Of a stretch of DNA of 64,000 nt, positions 1-10,104 are shown piece after piece. Below the pieces are notes generated by a model, which searched no databases, had not been told where the DNA came from, and saw nothing but the letters and a program-made list of their open reading frames with translations. Numbering within the stretch: position 1 is the first letter of the stretch; the number at the start of each line of letters is the position of its first letter. This DNA comes from AC-69 sp963751665 (GTDB lineage: Bacteria > Actinomycetota > UBA4738 > HRBIN12): assembly GCA_963751665.1 (NCBI GenBank), contig CAVVVF010000009.1:1-64000 (forward strand). Direction: 5' to 3'. Made by a program: the position numbers and the translations under genes.

Positions 1-1
1 G

Positions 2-469
2 GCCCTCCTCGAGGCGAGCCTCGCGGCGGCCGGGCAGCGGCTGGCCGAGACCCTCGCCGAGGCCCTGGCCGGCAAGGCGACGTACTGGGAGCGTGCGGAG
101 GGCGTGGGTGCGCGCCGTGTTCCACCTGGCCGAGGAGTGGCCGGAGTTCCCGATGTTCGTCCGGGAGGCCGGACGGCTCGGTCCCGAGGCGTTCGAACGG
201 TTCGCCGCCGTGCTCGATCCGCTCCGCATCCGGGCCATCGCATTCCTGGAGACGGGGATGAAGGAGGGGCAGATCCACAGGCGGCCCAGGCGTTGCTCCT
301 GTTCACCCTGTACACGGCGGTGGTCGGCTCGCTCACCGAGGCCAGCGTGCTCAGCGCGGTGGTGGGGAAGGACAAGGGGCGCGCATCGCTGCACCGCCGA
401 GAACGGGAGGTCGTCGCGTTCGTGCGAGGAGCGTTGACGGCCGAAGGACGCCGGGGCGCCTACGAGTAG
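2..469 (+). CDS. TetR-like regulator, C-terminal part
   Basis: This is the 3' portion of a gene that begins before the window. Joining the frames gives an all-helical protein segment resembling the ligand-binding C-terminal domain of TetR/AcrR transcription regulators, with stretches such as VFHLAEEWPEFPMFVREAG and LLLFTLYTAVVGSLTEAS. The frame changes near 95 and near 285, which looks like single-base indels because both sides stay coherent. The DNA-binding domain is outside the window, so family assignment rests on helix pattern only. Its stop codon overlaps the end of the convergent rpsD gene by 10 bases. Confidence 0.5.
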   Translation, partial: ALLEASLAAAGQRLAETLAEALAGKATYWERAEGVGARRVPPGRGVAGVPDVRPGGRTARSRGVRTVRRRARSAPHPGHRIPGDGDEGGADPQAAQALLLFTLYTAVVGSLTEASVLSAVVGKDKGRASLHRREREVVAFVRGALTAEGRRGAYE

Positions 470-1062
470 TACTCGATGATCAGCCGCTCCTCGATGGGCA
501 CCGGGAGCGGGATCTCGTCGCGCTCGGGCAGGCGGGAGAGCGTGCCCTTCACCTCGTCCTTGTTCCGGTACAGGTAGGCCGGCGGGTCCAGCGTGATCTC
601 CAGGGCCTCCCGGACCGAGACGAGGTTGCGGCCCTTCGGGCCGACCTCGACGGTCTGTCCCGGCTTCACCTGCGCGCTGGGCACGTCGATCCGCCTGCCA
701 TCCACCAGGACGTGGCCGTGGGAGACGAGCTGGCGAGCCTGGCGCTGCGTCAGCGCGAACCCCAGGCGAAGGACGATCGCGTCCAGCCGGGTCTCCAGCT
801 GGCGGATGAGCTCCTCGCCGGTCACGCCGGTCCGCCGCGAGGCCCGGTCGTAATAGACCCGCATCTGGCGCTCGCCGACGCCGTAGATGGCGCGGAGCTT
901 CTGCTTCTCCAGGAGCCGGACCTGGTACTCGGACAGGCGCTTGCGGCCCCGGCCGTGCTGGCCCGGGGGATAGGGACGCTTGTTGGCCGGGCAGTTGGGG
1001 CGGCCGCAGAGCGGCGCGCCGACCCGGCGGCAGGTGCGATGAGCAGGTCCGAACTTGTCCAT
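460..1062 (-). CDS. rpsD: 30S ribosomal protein S4
   Basis: The 200-residue product is the small-subunit protein S4, which binds the 5' domain of 16S rRNA and nucleates assembly. The N-terminus carries RRVGAPLCGRPNCPANKRPY followed by PPGQHG. The zinc-type cysteines appear as His8, Cys11, Cys19 and Cys24, so the first cysteine of the usual four is a histidine. The S4 RNA-binding domain (about residues 90-155) has LRLGFALTQRQARQLVSHGH. The ATG at 1062 gives the expected family length; the open frame upstream is unrelated. The gene stands alone rather than in a ribosomal protein/rpoA operon, as is seen in some actinobacteria. Confidence 0.96.
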   Translation of the reverse strand: MDKFGPAHRTCRRVGAPLCGRPNCPANKRPYPPGQHGRGRKRLSEYQVRLLEKQKLRAIYGVGERQMRVYYDRASRRTGVTGEELIRQLETRLDAIVLRLGFALTQRQARQLVSHGHVLVDGRRIDVPSAQVKPGQTVEVGPKGRNLVSVREALEITLDPPAYLYRNKDEVKGTLSRLPERDEIPLPVPIEERLIIEYYS

Positions 1063-1123
1063 GCGGCCAGTCAGCCTACCAATCGGGAAGCGCGTTCGAC
1101 CGCGGCCGATAGCATCGCGGGCC

Positions 1124-2059
1124 GTGGACGTGGCCGATCGGATCGTGGGGAGCGTGCTGGGGCTGGCGCTCGGGGATGCCCTGGGCGCTCCGTTCGAGGG
1201 CCGGATGTTGGAGGAGGTCCCCGACCCGCTGCCGGCTCTGGAGCTCCCGTGGATGGGCCTGCCACCGGGCTCGACCACCGACGACACGGCCATGGCCCGC
1301 AACCTGGTCCGAAGTCTGGCCGCTCGGGGCGAGTTCGATCCCGACGACCTGGTGGCCCGGCACCTGGAGTGGTTCCGGTCCGGTCCGCCCGACGTCGGCG
1401 CCTTCACCCGGCGGGTGTTGTCCCGGGTCGATCGGGGCGAGGATGCGTTCGAGGCCGCGAGAGCGGTGTGGGAGGAGCGCGGGCCCGGAGGTTTCGGCCG
1501 GCAACGGCTCGGTGATGTACTGCGCGCCGCTCGGCCTGGCCTACGCGGATCGCGCGGAGGAGCTGGCGCGAGGTGGCGCCCACGCTGTCGGCGCTCACGC
1601 ATTACGACGAACGGTGCCGGACGGCGGTGCTCGCAGTGGCCCTTGCCGTCGCGGCGTTGGTCCGCGGCCAGTCACCGGAGGGAGCGGTGGCCGCGGCATT
1701 GGCCGCCGTCGTGGACCGGGAAGGAGGGGAAGAGCTGGAGTACCTGGTCGAGATGGCCGGCGTGGGGCGGCGGATCGACGGCCCGGACCAGGGTTTCTGC
1801 CTGTTCACGGCGGGCGTGGGACTTCAGTCGCTCCTCGGCACGGGGGACTTCGAGACCGAGGTGAGGCGCGTGGTGTCGCTCGGGGGCGACACCGACACGA
1901 ACGCCGCCGTCGCCGGCGCGCTCCTCGGCGCGCTCGTGGGTGAGGGCGGCCTGCCTCACGCGTGGCTCGACCGACTGCAGGACCGGGACGGCCATCCGGG
2001 CCGAGGCGCTGGCCCTGGTCACTCCGGGCCGAAGATCGAATCGATCTCCTGAAGGGTAG
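1124..2059 (+). CDS. ADP-ribosylglycohydrolase family protein
   Basis: The protein belongs to the DraG/ARH family, which removes ADP-ribose from modified proteins or small molecules using two metal ions. The N-terminal GLALGDALGAPFEG motif, the metal-binding STTDDTAMA and the C-terminal GGDTDTNAAVAGALLGA are all visible and diagnostic. The frame changes near 1500, 1572 and 1990; the last restores a normal C-terminus (AIRAEALALV) and a stop at 2057-2059. The GTG at 1124 begins just before the conserved core; an ATG at 1055 is possible but would overlap rpsD. It is divergent from rpsD. The substrate cannot be told from sequence. Confidence 0.85.
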
Positions 2060-2969
2060 GGGCGTCCAGGGTCACGTCGCCCGCGGCCGCGTTCGACCGG
2101 ACGTGCGCGGGGTTCCTGCTGCCCGCGATGGCCGCCGTCACGCCCTCCTGATGGACCGCCCATGCCAGCGCCAGCGTGGAGACCGGGATGCCGAGCCGCT
2201 CGGCGACCGAGCGGAGGCGCGCCACCCGCTCGAGGTTCCGCTCGAAGTTCTCCGGGGAGAACGGCCCGATCCCTTCCTTCTTGGACCCCGCGCGCTGCTG
2301 GCCCCGCCAGTCCCCCGGGTGGAACATCGTGTCCGGGCCGATGGCATCGGTCAGCAGCCCGAACCCCAGTGGTCCATAGGCGAGGTAGCCGATGCCCTGC
2401 TGGGCCAGCCACGGCAGGAGCTCGGCGCGATCGTCCTGGTGGACGAGGGAGAACTGGTTCTGGACCGACGTGACCGGATGGATGGGCAGGCACCGCTCGA
2501 TCCGGGGCCGGTCGAAGTTCGAGACCCCGATGTGCAGCGCCAACCCCTCCTGCACGACCTCGGCCATCCCGCCCCACGTGTCCTCGACCGGGATCCGGTC
2601 GTCCCGCCAGTGCACCTGGTACAGGTCGACGTGGTCGGTCTGCAGGCGGGAGAGCGAGCCGCGGATGGCCTTTCGGATCTCCTCGGGCCGGATCCCCGAC
2701 CCCTCCTCGTCGGGCGCGACCTTGGTGAAGATGAGGACCTCGTCGCGCCGGCCGGCGACGGCCCGGGCCACGAGCTCCTCCGAATGGCCCTGGCCGTACA
2801 CCTCGGCCGTGTCGATCCAGTTGATCCCGACGTCGAAGACCGTCCGCATCGAGTCCACGACGACGTCGTCCGAGGCGTTCGGGCCCCACTCGGTGCCGCC
2901 GGCCTCCCAGGCCCCGTAGCCGATCACCGAGATCTCCGGACCGTCGGCGCCGAGCGTTCGTGTCTTCAT
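2019..2969 (-). CDS. Aldo/keto reductase
   Basis: This is a TIM-barrel NADPH-dependent oxidoreductase of the aldo/keto reductase superfamily, about 316 residues, acting on carbonyl compounds in the cytoplasm. The catalytic tetrad can be read as Asp and Tyr in DTAEVYGQG, Lys in FTKVAP and His in YQVHW. The cofactor-binding AGSRNPAHVRSNAAA segment lies near the C-terminus. The ATG at 2969 is preceded by an AAGGAGG ribosome site at good spacing, so it is preferred to the ATG at 2990. It is the last gene of a minus-strand run and converges on the ADP-ribosylglycohydrolase with a short 3' overlap. Substrate unknown. Confidence 0.92.
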   Translation of the reverse strand: MKTRTLGADGPEISVIGYGAWEAGGTEWGPNASDDVVVDSMRTVFDVGINWIDTAEVYGQGHSEELVARAVAGRRDEVLIFTKVAPDEEGSGIRPEEIRKAIRGSLSRLQTDHVDLYQVHWRDDRIPVEDTWGGMAEVVQEGLALHIGVSNFDRPRIERCLPIHPVTSVQNQFSLVHQDDRAELLPWLAQQGIGYLAYGPLGFGLLTDAIGPDTMFHPGDWRGQQRAGSKKEGIGPFSPENFERNLERVARLRSVAERLGIPVSTLALAWAVHQEGVTAAIAGSRNPAHVRSNAAAGDVTLDAPTLQEIDSIFGPE

Positions 2970-2986
2970 CGGTGTGGCCTCCTTCC

Positions 2987-3661
2987 TCACTCACTCATCT
3001 CGGGGAACCTGGCGGCCAGCGAGGCGAGCACATGCCTGGCGCCGGCCGAACGCAATTCCTCCACCGAGAACTTCCCGCTGGCCACGGCCACCGAGACGGC
3101 ACCCACGGCCCGTGCGGCTTCCACGTCGAGCGGCGTGTCGCCCACCACGAATACCCGATCCGGCGTGACGTCGTGGCCGTGGAGCATCGCGGCCTTGTCG
3201 ATGGCGCCCCGGGTGAGCATCGCCCGATCGTCCGAGTCCGACCCGTACCCGCCGAACACGAAGAACCGGTTGAGGTCGGCCCGGGACAGCTTCACCCGAG
3301 CGGCGCCCTCCATCGCTCCCGACACCAACCCGAGCATCGTCCCGGCGTCGGACAGCATGAGCAGCAGGTCCTCGACACCCTCCAGCACGCGGTAGCCCTC
3401 GGACGTCCGCACCTCCTCCGAGAGCCGCAGCAGGTACACGGCGAACAGGCGAGCCAGCTCGGGCTCGCTCGGCTCGCGTCCCACCGCGGCCTCGAAGGTC
3501 TTCCGGGCCACCACCGGGTCGGTCTCCCCGGCCGCGGTGTGCGAGCCGATGTCGGCGGAGATCCCGTACAGCTTGTCGAACGCGTGGGCCCAGCTCCGCG
3601 CGCCCGCCCCTCCGCTGTCGATCAGGGTGCCGTCGACGTCGAACAGCACGACCGTCGGCAT
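2987..3661 (-). CDS. HAD-superfamily phosphatase
   Basis: The product is a 224-residue haloacid dehalogenase-type hydrolase of the phosphoglycolate phosphatase/beta-phosphoglucomutase group. Motif I is LFDVDGTLIDSGG with both catalytic aspartates, motif II lies around GLVSGA, and motif IV is VFVVGDTPLDVEAA. A helical cap domain sits between motifs I and II. The ATG at 3661 is a few bases past the stop of the upstream cyclase-family gene; a GTG at 3679 would overlap that stop, so the two are probably co-translated. The natural phosphate ester is unknown. Confidence 0.9.
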   Translation of the reverse strand: MPTVVLFDVDGTLIDSGGAGARSWAHAFDKLYGISADIGSHTAAGETDPVVARKTFEAAVGREPSEPELARLFAVYLLRLSEEVRTSEGYRVLEGVEDLLLMLSDAGTMLGLVSGAMEGAARVKLSRADLNRFFVFGGYGSDSDDRAMLTRGAIDKAAMLHGHDVTPDRVFVVGDTPLDVEAARAVGAVSVAVASGKFSVEELRSAGARHVLASLAARFPEMSE

Positions 3662-3675
3662 GCTCACGGCCGGGC

Positions 3676-4318
3676 TCACGCCGTCTCGAACAGCACCGCG
3701 CGGGCCGGGCCGCCGTCGCCGTCCACGATCTTGAGCGGCAGCACGGCCAGGGTGTACTCGCCGGGCTCGACCTCGCCGAGGTCCAGCCCCTCCACGATGA
3801 CCACGCCGTTCGAGAGCAGCTCGACGTGCGTGGGGTGCCCGGGAGCGCCCTTCTGCTCGACCGACAGGAAGTCCACGCCCAGCAGCTTGATGCCCGCCGC
3901 CACCACCCACGTCGCGCCCTCGGGCGACAGGCAGACGTACTCGTCGGGAAAGGCGGCCGGCAGATGGCGCCAGATCTCCGAGTTGTCGCTCTTCAGCAGC
4001 ACCCGCGTGGCACCGGCCGGGATCTTCAGCGCGTCGAGATCGGCCGGGCCCAGCTGGCCTCGAAGGCCTCGGGCGTCGGCCACCACGCAGTCGCCGACCA
4101 GCAGGTCCACCGGCACCCGATCCATCCCCGCAGCGCCGGGGACGAAATGGACCGGCGGGTCCACGTGCGTGCCGGTGTGGGTCCCGATCCGAAGCTCCGA
4201 GACGTTGGCGGGGTCGCCCTTCGAGATCTGGATCGCGGGGAATGATCTCCACCGGCCGGGTCGCCCGGCCACACGAGCAGGTCGGGCCCGATGGGGAGCG
4301 AGACGTCGATGATCCGGT

Positions 4319-4322
<4 letters not shown>
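3676..4322 (-). CDS. Cyclase-family (kynurenine formamidase-like) hydrolase
   Basis: The protein matches the putative cyclase family (PF04199), which includes bacterial kynurenine formamidase KynB and polyketide-type cyclases. The hallmark metal-binding motif HTGTHVDPPVHF is intact. The N-terminus MNRIIDVSLPIGPDLLVWPG is typical. One frame change near 4240 separates the first 28 residues from the rest. Its ATG overlaps the inferred stop of pgi (ATGA), suggesting operon coupling. No tryptophan-catabolism genes are nearby, so kynurenine formamidase activity is not assumed. Confidence 0.82.
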
Positions 4323-5969
<1,647 letters not shown>

Positions 5970-5985
5970 CGGGGTGATCCGAGCC

Positions 5986-7006
5986 TCAGCCCGGCTTCTC
6001 GAGGTGCCCGCCGAACTGCTTTCGCAGTGCCGACAGGATCCGGTCGGCGAACTCGGCCTGGCCCTGGGACTCGAACCGGTCGAACAGCGCGGCAGAGAGC
6101 ACGTGCAGGGGAACGCCCTCGTCCACCGCGGCGAGCACCGTCCACCGGCCCTCGCCGGAGTCGGACACCCTCCCCGAGTAGCCCTTCAGGTCGGGGTCCT
6201 CGAAGCAGAGCGGCCGCGGTCAGGTCGAGCAGCCAGGACGCGACGACGCTCCCCCGGCGCCACACCTCGGCCACCTCGGCGGTGTCGATGTCGTACCGGT
6301 AGTACTCGGGCTCGCGGAGCGGCGCGGTCTCGGCGTCGGCCTCCCGCTTCCTGTTCCCGGCGTTGGCGTTGCGGATCACGTTCAGGCCTTCGGCGTAAGC
6401 GGCCATGATGCCGTACTCGATCCCGTTGTGGACCATCTTCACGAAGTGGCCGGCGCCGGACGGGCCGCAGTACAGGTAGCCGGCCTCGGCCGTGCTCTTC
6501 TTGCGTGAGCCGTCTCTGCCCGGCGTGCGCGGGGCCGCCTCCACGCCCGGCGCGAGGGCGGCGAAGATGGGATCGAGGCGCTGCACGACCTCCTCGTCTC
6601 CTCCGATCATCAGGCAGAACCCGCGCTCCAGGCCGAACACGCCGCCGGAGGTCCCGACGTCGATGAAGGTGATGCCCTTCGCCGCGTACCGCCCGGCCCG
6701 CTCGATGTCGTCGCGGTAGTAGGAGTTCCCCCCGTCGACGATGACGTCGCCCCGGTCCATGAGCTCGGCGAGCTGGTCGGCGGTCGGGCCGGCGAAGGCG
6801 GCGGGCACCATGATCCAGGCCGTCCGAGGCTTGGAGAGCTTGCTGGCGAAGTCCTCCAGCGAGGCGGTGCCGATGGCCCCCTCGCCCTCCAGCTGGCGGA
6901 CCGCGTCCTGGCTCACGTCGAAGGCCACGACCTCGTGGCCGTGGCGCATCAGGCGGCGCGAGAGGTTCGACCCCATCCGGCCAAGGCCCACCATCCCGAG
7001 CTGCAC
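5986..7006 (-). CDS. gnd: 6-phosphogluconate dehydrogenase, short form
   Basis: The protein oxidatively decarboxylates 6-phosphogluconate to ribulose 5-phosphate. It begins with the Rossmann motif MVGLGRMGSNLSRRLMRHGH. The substrate site DGGNSYYRDDIER, the GTSGGVFGLERGFCLMIGG loop and the catalytic Lys/Asn segment GAGHFVKMVHNGIEYG follow. At about 340 residues it belongs to the short bacterial GndA/YqeC-like type rather than the 470-residue form. One frame change near 6215 separates the C-terminal 85 residues, which end in FADRILSALRKQFGGH. It lies directly upstream of pgi, 17 bases apart. Confidence 0.92.
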
Positions 7007-7075
7007 GATCCGGCTCCTTCCGCCGCGGCAAGGGTACCGCGGGGGAGATCAACGCTCTCGCGGTGAGTCCCGGAC

Positions 7076-7333
7076 TCACCGCCTCCAGTCGCGGAAGGCC
7101 CCCAGCAGCGCGTCCCGGGCCTCCGCCGACACCGATCCCTCGGTGAGACGGCCGACCAGGGTGAGGGTTCGCCTCATCTGGGCCAGGTAGATCGTGCAGG
7201 GCCCGCACCCGGCGAGGTGATCCTCGAACCGGCCTTGCTCGAGGGGCGTGAGGCCGCCCTCAAGGTAGTCGGTGACGAGCTCCACGAGCTCACGACACGT
7301 GAGCGGCTCGGCCGTTCGGTTCCCCTCGTCCAC
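7076..7333 (-). CDS. Orphan zinc-finger anti-sigma-like protein
   Basis: This 85-residue protein has the ZAS-type zinc motif His-x3-Cys-x2-Cys in FEDHLAGCGPC, preceded by LTCRELVELVTDYLEGGL. It lacks a membrane segment, so it resembles soluble RsrA/RshA-type anti-sigma factors, which often sense thiol stress. It is a clear paralogue of the protein at 12376-12624 but, unlike it, has no adjacent sigma gene. The GTG at 7333 gives the same N-terminal length as the paralogue. It is divergent from the glutaredoxin-thioredoxin reductase gene, which makes a redox role plausible but unproven. Confidence 0.8.
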   Translation of the reverse strand: MDEGNRTAEPLTCRELVELVTDYLEGGLTPLEQGRFEDHLAGCGPCTIYLAQMRRTLTLVGRLTEGSVSAEARDALLGAFRDWRR

Positions 7334-7556
7334 CTGACCCCGCCCTTCCCTTCCCGGCTCGCGCTCTCCCGGCGCGCTCGGAACCACGGCGGTCTCACCC
7401 CGCCCGTTGAGTGTCCCTCCGAGGGCCCGAAACGCTACAGTCGGTAGCTCGGCGCCCTGTAACGCCCGGAACCCTGGACGACACGGTCGATCCACCATCC
7501 GTGCGTCCAGCGAATACTCGATGGCGGGGGGCCGAGCCAGGAAAGGGGACCTCCAG
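7334..7556. promoter_or_regulatory. Divergent intergenic region
   Basis: About 220 bases separate the orphan anti-sigma gene from the redox fusion gene and should hold both promoters. A GGAACC element near 7468-7473 resembles the -35 box of ECF-type promoters, but I could not find a convincing -10 partner at fixed spacing. The plus-strand gene has a purine-rich AAAGGGG stretch shortly before its GTG. No coding sequence is supported here. Confidence 0.3.
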
Positions 7557-8762
7557 GTGGCTGAGATCAAGGTGTACGGGGCGAGCTGGTGCCCGGACTG
7601 CCGGCGGGCCAAGCGGTTCCTGGGCGACCAGCGGGTCCCGTTCGAATGGCATCGACATCGAGCAGGATCCCGACGGCGTCAACGTCGTCCAGGCCAGGAA
7701 CAACGGCAACAACGTCATCCCCACGATCATCTTCCCGGACGGGACCTTCCTGTCCGAGCCCACGAACGAGCAGCTGGCCGAGAAGATCGGGCTCGAGCGG
7801 ATGGCCATGATGCACGTCTACGACCTGATCATCATCGGCGGCGGCCCGGCCGGCCTCACGACGTCGATCTACGCGGCCCGCGAGAACCTCCAGACGCTCG
7901 TGATCGACAGCAAGGGCCTGGGCGGCCAGGCCGGCGTGACCGAGCGGCTCGACAACTACCCCGGCTTCCCGGAGGGGATCGGGGGGGCCGAGCTGGCCGA
8001 GCGGATCGTCCAGCAGGCGAGGCGGTACGGGGTCGAGCTCCTGCAGGCCGTGTCGGTCGCTCTCGATCACGCAGCGACGGCGACCAGGTGGACGTCGAGA
8101 CCGCCACCGGCGACCACTACCACGCGCGGGCCGCCCTCATCGCCAGCGGCTCCTCGTACCGCCGGACGAACGCGCCCGGCGAGGACGACCTGATCGGGGC
8201 GGGCATCCACTTCTGCGCCACCTGCGACGGGCCGTTCTACAAGGGCGCCAAGGAGCTCGTCGTGCTGGGCGGCGGGAACAGCGGGCTGGAGGAGGGACTG
8301 TTCCTCACCCAGTTCGTGGACAAGGTCACGATCGTCGAGCGGGGCGACCGCCTCCGGGCGAACAAGCTGCTCCAGGACAAGGTGAACATGCACAAGCAGA
8401 TGGAGGTCCTGCTGAACCGAGTCGGTGAAGGAGTTCAAGGCGAAGGACGGACGGGAGCGGAAAGCTCGGGTCGATCACGCTTGAGAGCGTTCCGGGCGGC
8501 ACGGTCGAGGAGCTCCACCCCGCGGGGTGCTTCGTGTTCATCGGCCTCGACCCGAACACGGAGTTCATCAAGGGTTCGGTGGACCTGGACGACCGGGGGC
8601 TGATCGCCACCGACATGGGCTTCCAGACCAGCATGCCCGGGGTGTTCGCCGCGGGCGACGTGCGGTCCGGTTCCACGAAGCAACTGGCCTCCGCGGTGGG
8701 CGAGGGCGCCGGGGCCGCCATCGCCATCCGCCAGTACCTGGAGAACAAGGACCGGCAACTGA
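7557..8762 (+). CDS. Glutaredoxin-thioredoxin reductase fusion
   Basis: The first about 80 residues form a glutaredoxin-like domain starting at the GTG (VAEIKVYGASWCPDCRRAKR), with a CPDC active site and the cis-Pro segment NVIPTIIFPDGTFL. It runs in one uninterrupted frame into a thioredoxin reductase: FAD motif IIGGGPAGLTTSIYA, then LGGQAGVTERLDNYPGFPEG, the redox centre HFCATCDGPFYKG, the NADPH motif VLGGGNSGLEEG and the C-terminal GVFAAGDVRSGSTKQLA. Frame changes occur near 7645, 8070 and 8420-8465. A further change near 8750 would restore a TGA at 8760-8762 overlapping the next ATG. It should pass NADPH electrons to its own glutaredoxin domain. Confidence 0.85.
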
Positions 8763-9831
8763 TGACGATGCTGGCCGTCACCGTCGGGCCGCCCGCGCCG
8801 AACTCGGCCGCGCTGGAGAAGGTGCCGGAACCCGATCCCGCCGAGGGCTCGATCCTGTGCGAGACCATCGCCGTCGGGGTCGACGGCACCGACAACGAGA
8901 TCGTCGAGGGGAAGTACGGCGGAGGCCCCTCCCGGGCAGGGACCGGCTGATCCTGGGCCACGAGTCGCTGGGGCGCGTGCTCGAGGCGCCCGCCGGCAGC
9001 GGCTTCGAGCCCGGTGACCTGGTGGTGGGGTTCGTCCGCCGGCCCGACCCGGTGCCGTGCGAGAACTGCGCGGCCGGCGAGTGGGACATGTGCCGCAACG
9101 GCCTGTACACCGAGCGCGGCATCAAGGGCCGCGACGGGTACCTGTCGGAGCGGTTCCGGATCGAGCCGGAGTTCGCGGTGAAGGCCGATCCGGCGCTCGG
9201 ACGCCTGGCCGTGCTCACCGAGCCCACCTCGCGTGGTGGCCAAGGCGTGGGAGCACGTGGACCGGATCGGCGGGCGAGCCGTGTGGGAGCCGCGAAGCGG
9301 GCCCTGGTCACGGGGGCCGGGCCGCTCGGGCTTCTGGGCGCGATGCTCGGTCTGCCAGCGGGGGCTCGAGGTCCACGTCCTCGACGTGGTCGACGACCGG
9401 GCCTGAAGCCCGAGCTGGCCCGCGACCTCGGCGCGACCTATCACGCGGGCGTCACTGGACGACGTGGCCGGCGATGTTCGACGTCGTCATCGAGTGCACC
9501 GGGGTGGGGCCGTTGGTCGTTCCACGCCATCGACCACCTCGCCGCCGAACGGCGTCGATGTGCCTGACCGGCATCTCGCCCGGCGGGCCGCACGCTGCCG
9601 CTCGATGTGGACGCGCTGAACAAGCAGATGGTGCTGAACAACAACGTCGTGCTGGGCTCGGTGAACGCCAACCGGCGGCACTACGAGCAGGCCGCGGACG
9701 CGCTGGCCGGGCCGACCGCGCGCTGGCTGGACCGGCTGGTGACCCGGTGGGTCCCCCTGGCCTCGTGGAACGAGGCGCTGGAGCGGCGGGAGGACGACGT
9801 GAAGACGGTCGTGGAGATCGGCCGGATCTGA
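8762..9831 (+). CDS. Archaeal-type glucose 1-dehydrogenase
   Basis: This zinc-containing medium-chain dehydrogenase matches the glucose dehydrogenase group known from archaea, which oxidises D-glucose to gluconolactone with NAD(P). Characteristic pieces are VGVDGTDNEIVEGKYG, LILGHESLGRV, a structural-zinc CENCAAGEWDMC segment, the GIKGRDGYLSERF loop and the C-terminal NNNVVLGSVNANRRHYEQAA. The frame changes about seven times between 8925 and 9600. The ATG at 8762 overlaps the inferred reductase stop (ATGA). It suggests a non-phosphorylated glucose oxidation branch feeding gluconate towards the pentose phosphate enzymes upstream. Confidence 0.8.
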
Positions 9832-9841
9832 CGGGGGGCGC

Positions 9842-10104
9842 ATGGACGCGAAGGAGATCTTCGACCTGATCGTGAAGGCCGACGAACGGCTGAAGTACGC
9901 CACGCCCGACAAGGCCGAGGCCCGCAAGGCTCAGGCCAGGGACATGCTGATCCAGGCCCTGGAGGAGGCGAGGGCCATCGGGAACGAACAACTCGTGCAG
10001 CAGGCCGAGACCCGCCTGGCGGATCTCGGCATGCCGCCGGTCGCCGGCGGCGCCGGCGGCAGGGAGGATGTGTCGGCCGTGCACGGCTCGCCGCCCCCCC
10101 GGCG
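9842..10104 (+). CDS. Small helical hypothetical protein
   Basis: A conserved-looking, strongly charged helical protein begins at ATG 9842, 11 bases after the glucose dehydrogenase stop. Its first 60 residues include EIFDLIVKADERLKYATPDK and EQLVQQAETRLADLG, resembling a helical-hairpin repeat. I do not recognise a function. The true end is uncertain: the open frame runs on over the debranching gene, and the run of seven C residues at about 10092-10099 is a likely indel site, so I end it before the next ATG. Confidence 0.5.

Noticed and set aside
712..1515. Long plus-strand frame over rpsD and the glycohydrolase
   Set aside because: It is a shadow of real genes: Arg/Gly/Pro-rich with no domain match, as expected in high-GC DNA.
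460..1602. A 380-residue rpsD product
   Set aside because: S4 homology starts at ATG 1062; the upstream frame is antisense to the ADP-ribosylglycohydrolase gene.
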